DNA of 6,349 nt from Flavobacteriales bacterium UBA1959 (GTDB lineage: Bacteria > Bacteroidota > Bacteroidia > Flavobacteriales_D > Sanyastnellaceae): the NCBI GenBank assembly GCA_002336085.1, contig DDEH01000152.1:1-6349 (forward strand). Direction: 5' to 3'. Each line of letters begins with the position of its first letter. Positions within the stretch are counted from its first letter, which is position 1. The translations under genes and the position numbers were made by a program. A model generated the notes under the pieces. The model was not told where the DNA came from. It saw only the letters and a list, made by a program, of their open reading frames with translations, and searched no databases. Of this stretch, positions 1 to 4,302 are shown piece by piece.

Positions 1-903
1 GTGATGCCTTTTTTGACACTGACGCTTTTGTTCACGGTCCTGTGTATTTCAAATTCGTCAACCCACTCGGAAGGCGTTGATATTGACTTTCATCCCACAA
101 AAAGTGGCATCTGGGCTAAGAACAATGCTCCAGAAATTCCTGAGCGGGACGATCTGGCAGGTGAGATGGTGCCAATGGAGGCTTTCGGAGTTCGCGATCA
201 GCTTGACCGTGAACTCATCGTCAACACATACCGCCACAGTTCTACCATGCTTTACTTTAAGCGGGCAGCTAGGTGGTTTCCGGTGATTGAACCGATTTTG
301 TTGGAGGCAGGTTTGCCCGATGACTTCAAATACCTTGCAATTATCGAGAGTGGACTCAGCCAGGTTGTCTCGCCTGCTGGAGCCGCCGGATTTTGGCAGT
401 TCATGAAATCCACCGCTCCTGCATATGGACTTGCCGTGAACCGTCAAAGGGATGAGCGTTATAACGTGGAGAAATCGACCCGCGCAGCGTGCCAGTATTT
501 GCTGGAAGCCAAGGATGAATTGGGGTCTTGGGCGCTTGCTGCAGCTTCTTACAACATGGGACGTGCCGGTGTAAAAAAGGCACTCAATGAGCAAGGTGTG
601 GACTCCTACTGGAATCTGCACTTGAATGATGAAACTGCGCGCTACGTTTTTCGATTGTTGGCGATCAAGACTATTTTTGAATACCCCGAAGCCTTTGGTT
701 TTTATATCCAATCCGAAGCCTTGTATAAGCCGTATGTGTCACGAACAGTTTGGCAGTCACAATCCATTTTAGACTTGTCGACGTTTGCACGAAGACAAGG
801 GACGAATTTAAAGGTCTTGAAAGCATTGAACCCATGGCTCCGGTCCGATGGTCTTTCCTTAGCGGCTGGGGACTCATTGGCTTTGAAATTGCCTGCGAAT
901 TGA
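1..903 (+). CDS. Secreted lytic transglycosylase, GH23 / MltD-like
   Basis: This enzyme cleaves the MurNAc-GlcNAc bond of peptidoglycan non-hydrolytically, forming 1,6-anhydro ends, and acts in the periplasm on cell-wall turnover. The SLT fold spans about residues 90-225. The catalytic Glu is probably E116 in AIIESGLS, followed by the family motif GAAGFWQFM (127-135), SYNMG (183-187, the usual AYNxG) and ETARYVFRLLAIK (211-223). Residues 252-299, with LNPWLRSDGL and an ending in LKLP, resemble the degenerate LysM-like tail of Bacteroidetes MltD homologues. The N-terminus is hydrophobic (residues 3-17) and looks like an export signal. It has no basic residues and no lipobox around C15, and it abuts the window edge. 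The start is therefore uncertain: GTG at 1, ATG at 4, or a start upstream of the window. At about 300 aa the length is normal for the short flavobacterial type. cysQ follows after 25 bp on the same strand. Family assignment is firm; the exact class (MltD versus another GH23 member) is inferred. Confidence 0.9.
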   Translation: MMPFLTLTLLFTVLCISNSSTHSEGVDIDFHPTKSGIWAKNNAPEIPERDDLAGEMVPMEAFGVRDQLDRELIVNTYRHSSTMLYFKRAARWFPVIEPILLEAGLPDDFKYLAIIESGLSQVVSPAGAAGFWQFMKSTAPAYGLAVNRQRDERYNVEKSTRAACQYLLEAKDELGSWALAAASYNMGRAGVKKALNEQGVDSYWNLHLNDETARYVFRLLAIKTIFEYPEAFGFYIQSEALYKPYVSRTVWQSQSILDLSTFARRQGTNLKVLKALNPWLRSDGLSLAAGDSLALKLPAN

Positions 904-928
904 TCAGATTGAAAGAAAATAATACACG

Positions 929-1723
929 ATGAATCAGGAATTGAAAGTGGCTGTCGCTGCTGCCTTGGAAGCAGGAGTAGCGATCATGGAAATCTATGAG
1001 TCAGGCGATTTTGACGTTACGATCAAAGGCGACGATAGCCCTTTAACGAGGGCAGATTTGGCCTCGCACAAAGTCATAATTGAGCACTTGGAAAAAACGG
1101 GAATTCCGGTTTTGTCGGAGGAAGGAAGATCTATTCCTTTGGAGGAGCGTCAATCGTGGAAGACCCTTTGGATTGTGGATCCGATCGACGGTACAAAGGA
1201 ATTCATCAAGCGCAACGGAGAGTTTACGGTAAACATTGCACTGGTTCAAGATGGACGTCCGATCTTGGGTGTCATTTTTGTGCCTGTTTTGGGAGATTTG
1301 TATTTCGGTACGGTGGATCAAGGAGCGAAAAAAACCAGCGCTGGCTCAGTCGATTGGAGCCCTTCCAAATGGATGGATAACGGCGAATCGATGCCGCTTG
1401 AGCAAGTGGGACGTCCGTATACAGTCGTGGCTAGTCGTTCGCACATGAGTGCCGAAACTGAAGATTATGTTGAGGCTTTGAGGGATGAATTCGGAGAGGT
1501 TGATTTGATCTCAAAGGGCAGTTCTCTCAAGCTTTGCATGGTGGCGGAGGGCAAAGCAGATTGCTACCCACGCTTCGCCCCCACGATGGAGTGGGACACG
1601 GCAGCGGGTCAAGCCATTTGCTCAAGCTCAAGCTGTGAAGTACTGAATTGGGAAACATCAGAAGAATTGGCATACAACCGAGTTGATTTGCTCAATCCTT
1701 GGTTCTTGGTTCGTCGGCTTTGA
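929..1723 (+). CDS. cysQ: 3'(2'),5'-bisphosphate nucleotidase CysQ
   Basis: CysQ is a cytoplasmic Mg2+-dependent phosphatase that converts 3'-phosphoadenosine 5'-phosphate (PAP), left over from sulfate assimilation and sulfotransfer, to AMP and phosphate. It belongs to the inositol monophosphatase superfamily. The 264-aa length is normal and all metal-site motifs are visible: KGDDSPLTRAD (33-43), SEE with E64/E65, DPIDGTKEF (84-92, metal ligands D84 and D87) and EWDTAAGQA (221-229, D223). The SRSH (169-172) and GSSLKLC (197-203) segments of the family are also present. The ATG start lies behind an A-rich leader (GAAAGAAAATAATACACG) with no Shine-Dalgarno, as usual in Bacteroidetes. It probably shares a transcript with the transglycosylase upstream, given the 25-bp gap and same strand. 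None of the sulfate-assimilation genes that often accompany cysQ is in the window. The last 32 bp overlap the end of the opposite-strand CoA-transferase gene. Confidence 0.95.
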   Translation: MNQELKVAVAAALEAGVAIMEIYESGDFDVTIKGDDSPLTRADLASHKVIIEHLEKTGIPVLSEEGRSIPLEERQSWKTLWIVDPIDGTKEFIKRNGEFTVNIALVQDGRPILGVIFVPVLGDLYFGTVDQGAKKTSAGSVDWSPSKWMDNGESMPLEQVGRPYTVVASRSHMSAETEDYVEALRDEFGEVDLISKGSSLKLCMVAEGKADCYPRFAPTMEWDTAAGQAICSSSSCEVLNWETSEELAYNRVDLLNPWFLVRRL

Positions 1724-2798
1724 TTCCGAAGCATGTGGCGTGATAGGCGACAGCCGCGGGCCGTATCTGGCCGTCATCATTTGTGACAAGGCTCTTCGCT
1801 CCTGTCGTTCCGGGCTCAAAAACTTCCTCCATTGACTTGACCAAACCGGCAGGAACTGCCGCGGAATTAAGGCAATGCATCAATTCTTTTTTGCAACGGT
1901 TATGGACTGCATTTTGCAGTAAATTGATAAGTGGTATACGGTTTTGAACCCGGAGCTGATTGGTTGAGAAACGTGCATCTATGGCAAATTCTGGGCAGCT
2001 CAGTACCTGGCAGAGTGCTTTGAATTGTCGATTGTTTCCAACAGCCAACACCACATGTCCATTTTTGCAATTCAATACATCGCCGTAAGGAGCGATATTC
2101 GGGTGACATCCACCATTTCGTTCCGGTGAACTCCCGGTATTGAGTTGATTTGAGGCTTGATTGACGAGTGCAGAGATCCCACTAGCTTCGAGCGATACTT
2201 GGGCGTAAAAGCCTATTTTCCCATTGGATCTCGCCAAAAGTCCCTCCAGAACAGCCGCTCGAATTTGATGCGAAGCCAGCACGTCCATCAAGGCCACTGG
2301 CATTCGCATAGGCGGTCCATCGGATGCTCCATTCATATGCATAAAACCAGTTTCCGCTTGCACCACGACATCATAGGCCAGACGGTTTGGCTCCGCTTCA
2401 AATCCAATGAGGCGGACGTGGATAAGATGAGGATAACGCCGTGCCAACGCTTCAGGCTCCAATCCAAAACCGGCCAAATCTGTAGCTTTAAAATTTTCGA
2501 TGAGCACATCGTGGCTTGCAAGTGCATTTTCCAGCCAATTCAAACCACCAGCTGTCTTTAAGTCTTGCCATTCCAACGTTTTGTTTCCGTTTGCAGATGC
2601 ATAATATGCAGAGGACTTTGAATTCGATGATTCGCGTTCGGTTTTCCAACTGCGGGTTACGTCACCGTGGGGTGGGCGTTCAACCTTTGTAACATGCGCA
2701 CCACGCTCTGCTAGCGCTGCGCCAGCCAAAGGACCGGCCAAAACGCTGGCCAATTCCAATACACGGACGGATTCAAGGGCACGATAATTGTCGGTCAT
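1692..2798 (-). CDS. Class III CoA-transferase, CaiB/BaiF family
   Basis: Family III CoA-transferases move CoA between carboxylic acids through an aspartyl-CoA thioester; relatives include formyl-CoA transferase, CaiB and the alpha-methylacyl-CoA racemases. The acyl substrate cannot be read from the sequence. From the ATG at 2798 the protein has 368 aa. Visible family features are the N-terminal VRVLELASVLAGPLAG (12-27) with GAHVTKVERP next to it, VLIENFK (98-104), YDVVVQAETGF (142-152), the likely catalytic Asp D172 in MPVALMDVLAS, HPNIAPYGDV (232-241), and the C-terminal VPAGLVKSMEEVF (315-327). A TTG nine bases further upstream (2807) would add only three residues, and I prefer the ATG. 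Translation starts 14 bp after the photolyase stop, so the two are probably cotranscribed. The 3' end overlaps cysQ by 32 bp. At 368 aa it is slightly shorter than the common 380-400 aa members but looks intact. Confidence 0.88.
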   Translation of the reverse strand: MTDNYRALESVRVLELASVLAGPLAGAALAERGAHVTKVERPPHGDVTRSWKTERESSNSKSSAYYASANGNKTLEWQDLKTAGGLNWLENALASHDVLIENFKATDLAGFGLEPEALARRYPHLIHVRLIGFEAEPNRLAYDVVVQAETGFMHMNGASDGPPMRMPVALMDVLASHQIRAAVLEGLLARSNGKIGFYAQVSLEASGISALVNQASNQLNTGSSPERNGGCHPNIAPYGDVLNCKNGHVVLAVGNNRQFKALCQVLSCPEFAIDARFSTNQLRVQNRIPLINLLQNAVHNRCKKELMHCLNSAAVPAGLVKSMEEVFEPGTTGAKSLVTNDDGQIRPAAVAYHATCFGIKADEPRTKD

Positions 2799-2812
2799 CT
2801 GGCACAAATTAA

Positions 2813-4162
2813 TTACGCAGGATTCGGCTTGAGTACTGAACGATAGGTTTCAATTGCTCGAACACGAGCAGTTGCATGGTCGACAATGGGTTTAGGGTAA
2901 AGCGAGGAACCGTATTCGGGTATCCACTTGCGAACATAAATTAGATCCTTATCGAATTTTTGTAGTTGTGAACTGGGATTGAATACACGAAAGTATGGAG
3001 CTGCGTCGCAACCCGAACCGGCTGCCCACTGCCAGCCTCCTGCATTCGAAGCGAGGTCAAAGTCCAGCAGATGGCGTGCGAAAAACCGTTCTCCCCAGCG
3101 CCAGTCAATCAATAAATGCTTGCAAAGAAATGAGGCAACGACCATCCTCACGCGGTTGTGCATAAAACCCGTTTGTTGCAGTTCTCTCATTCCGGCATCA
3201 ACCATGGGATAGCCTGTCTTTCCTTTGCACCAAGCATCAAACTGTTGCTCATCATTGATCCAAGGAATAGCATCATATGCGGGGCGAAATGAATCTGTCG
3301 CAGAATGCGGAAAATGATAGACAATCGTTTGATAGAAATCTCGCCAGATTAATTCGGTGGTCCATTTTTCACTTGAAGAAAGTCCTTGTCTCAGGGCTTC
3401 TCGGATACTAATTGTTCCAAATCTAAGGTGTACAGATAAACGTGATGTGCCTGCAATCGCTGGGAAATCCCGTTGGTCGCCATATTTTTTGAGTACAGTA
3501 TTTTGAACTTTAGCCGGAGGCATCCACGCCCCGTCATCCCAAACATTCTCAAATCCCATTTCCTCGAGGCCAGGAACTGGGCGGTTCAATAGCTCTGAGT
3601 GATTCACAAGGCCTACGCGAGCCAATTCCTCGGCCGATGGGGCTGCTGCATAATCTTCCGCTGTCAAGGCCTTTCTCCATTTATTGCTGTACGGAGTAAA
3701 TACGGTGTAGGGTTTTCCATCGTCTTTTGTCACTTCATTTTTTTCGAGAATGACGTTGTCTTTGGTTCCTTTGAACAGGATGTTTTTACGAACAAACCAC
3801 TCATCCAAATTGCGGTCGCGTTCTTGGGCATATGGCTCATAGTCTCTTCCGACATGGATTTCACTGACTTTGAAACCGATAGTATCCAGTTGGTCTACCC
3901 ACTCTTTCCAAATTTCCTTTGGATCTCCATAACCAATCAATAAGTCACCGCCCAAAGAGCGCAACTCTTTTTGCATCTCGGTGATGCGCTGGTGAATGAA
4001 TGAAACCCTGCGATCGAGAGGATTGTCAAGTCGGTCAAGAATATTGCGATCGAAAACGAATGCGCACAGAACGGGCAGCCCACTTTTCGTGCTTGCAAGT
4101 AGCGTTTTGTTGTCGTGCAGTCGCATGTCTCGACGGATCCAATGGATGGCGATGTCTTTCAC
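2813..4162 (-). CDS. phr: Deoxyribodipyrimidine (CPD) photolyase, class I
   Basis: This flavoenzyme repairs UV-induced cyclobutane pyrimidine dimers by light-driven electron transfer from reduced FAD. The 449-aa protein is full length. An N-terminal alpha/beta antenna domain opens with IHWIRRDMRLHDN (6-18). E109 in DYEPY aligns with the E. coli antenna-binding Glu109, which fits a folate antenna without proving it. The C-terminal FAD domain contains GTSRLSVHLRFGTIS (238-252), ELIWRDFYQ (270-278), TGYPMVDAGMREL (316-328), MHNRVRM (334-340) and the stretch from DWRWGERFF to GWQWAAGSG (353-384). The electron-transfer Trp triad is intact as W311, W354 and W377, matching E. coli W306, W359 and W382. 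N373 aligns with E. coli N378 near the flavin N5, which favours a repair enzyme over a plant-type cryptochrome. The start is GTG at 4162; no in-frame ATG lies between it and the upstream stop, and the conserved N-terminus begins at once. A nine-A run sits just upstream on the coding strand. The CoA-transferase gene follows after 14 bp. Confidence 0.97.
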   Translation of the reverse strand: MKDIAIHWIRRDMRLHDNKTLLASTKSGLPVLCAFVFDRNILDRLDNPLDRRVSFIHQRITEMQKELRSLGGDLLIGYGDPKEIWKEWVDQLDTIGFKVSEIHVGRDYEPYAQERDRNLDEWFVRKNILFKGTKDNVILEKNEVTKDDGKPYTVFTPYSNKWRKALTAEDYAAAPSAEELARVGLVNHSELLNRPVPGLEEMGFENVWDDGAWMPPAKVQNTVLKKYGDQRDFPAIAGTSRLSVHLRFGTISIREALRQGLSSSEKWTTELIWRDFYQTIVYHFPHSATDSFRPAYDAIPWINDEQQFDAWCKGKTGYPMVDAGMRELQQTGFMHNRVRMVVASFLCKHLLIDWRWGERFFARHLLDFDLASNAGGWQWAAGSGCDAAPYFRVFNPSSQLQKFDKDLIYVRKWIPEYGSSLYPKPIVDHATARVRAIETYRSVLKPNPA

Positions 4163-4179
4163 AGATTTTTTTTTAGCTG

Positions 4180-4198
4180 TCAGAAAGGTCGGTTCTGA
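4180..4198. repeat. Perfect 6-bp dyad before the photolyase start
   Basis: TCAGAA (4180-4185) and TTCTGA (4193-4198) form a perfect inverted repeat around a 7-base centre, 17 bp upstream of the photolyase GTG. It could be an operator for a dimeric regulator or a small hairpin in the leader mRNA. It is not a standard terminator: on the plus strand the T-run precedes the stem, and on the minus strand the stem is followed by A residues. The 6-bp arms are short enough that chance is possible. Confidence 0.4.
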
Positions 4199-4268
4199 GG
4201 GATCAAAAATGTGGATTTACAAATTGTTTTTCTCTTCGAACAATCCGCATTGAACTTTGCCGACCTTT
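4184..4268. repeat. 9-bp inverted repeat spanning the divergent promoter region
   Basis: AAAGGTCGG at 4184-4192 and its exact reverse complement CCGACCTTT at 4260-4268 are 67 bp apart. One copy lies near the photolyase start and the other 34 bp before the secreted-protein ATG. The match stops at exactly 9 bp on both sides. The left copy overlaps the TCAGAA/TTCTGA dyad. The arrangement fits two binding sites of one regulator facing two divergent genes, but no such regulator is encoded in the window and the sites match no operator that I recognise. Confidence 0.4.
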
Positions 4269-4286
4269 GACGGTTATATACGTTCA
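4256..4286 (+). promoter_or_regulatory. Possible Bacteroidetes-type promoter for the secreted protein gene
   Basis: TTTG at 4256-4259 is followed after exactly 19 bases by TACGTTCA (4279-4286). This can be compared with the Bacteroidetes consensus of a TTTG -33 box and a TAnnTTTG -7 box with about that spacing. The -7 box keeps four of six fixed positions. The resulting leader would be only about 10 bases, which is short. An alternative reading pairs TTGAAC (4250-4255) with TATATA (4275-4280), also 19 bases apart. This is a weak candidate, and its -33 side touches the right arm of the 9-bp inverted repeat. Confidence 0.25.
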
Positions 4287-4302
4287 CAGAAAACCCTGTA
4301 CA

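Larger units (their letters stand above)
4163..4302. promoter_or_regulatory. Divergent intergenic region between photolyase and secreted protein genes
   Basis: These 140 AT-rich bases separate two divergently transcribed genes and must hold the promoter of the secreted-protein gene and probably that of the photolyase operon. Neither start codon has a recognisable Shine-Dalgarno. On the photolyase coding strand a run of nine A (plus-strand T at 4166-4174) lies three bases before the GTG, which suits the A-rich leaders favoured in Bacteroidetes. The region contains a short dyad near the photolyase start and a wider 9-bp inverted repeat, listed separately. I see no small gene in it. Confidence 0.7.

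Noticed and set aside
58..711. A 217-aa open frame on the minus strand opposite the transglycosylase
   Set aside because: It is antisense to a gene with clear catalytic motifs, its translation resembles no family, and it has no promoter or partner.
1621..1634. Short tandem CTCAAG repeat in cysQ
   Set aside because: It simply encodes a run of four Ser between two Cys (231-236) and is too short to be meaningful.
2157..2561. A 134-aa plus-strand open frame within the CoA-transferase gene
   Set aside because: It lies wholly opposite conserved motifs of the CoA-transferase; its composition (many Arg, His, Ser, Cys) is typical of a shadow frame.
2799..2807. TTG start at 2807 for the CoA-transferase
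   Set aside because: It adds only Met-Cys-Gln ahead of an ATG at 2798; the conserved family N-terminus begins after the ATG.
3599..3943. A 114-aa hydrophobic plus-strand open frame opposite the photolyase
   Set aside because: It is antisense to the photolyase N-terminal domain; the hydrophobic look comes from the reverse complement of charged codons.
4166..4198. Hairpin plus T-run read as a rho-independent terminator
   Set aside because: The T-run lies on the wrong side of the TCAGAA/TTCTGA stem on the plus strand, and on the minus strand the stem is followed by A residues.
4204..4211. CATTTTTG on the minus strand as a -7 box for the photolyase
   Set aside because: It is one base off TAnnTTTG, but the position 19 bases upstream reads GAGA, so no -33 box accompanies it.
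3996..4253. An 85-aa plus-strand open frame running from the photolyase into the intergenic region
   Set aside because: Most of it is antisense to the photolyase, it has no recognisable domain, and only its tail lies outside a gene.
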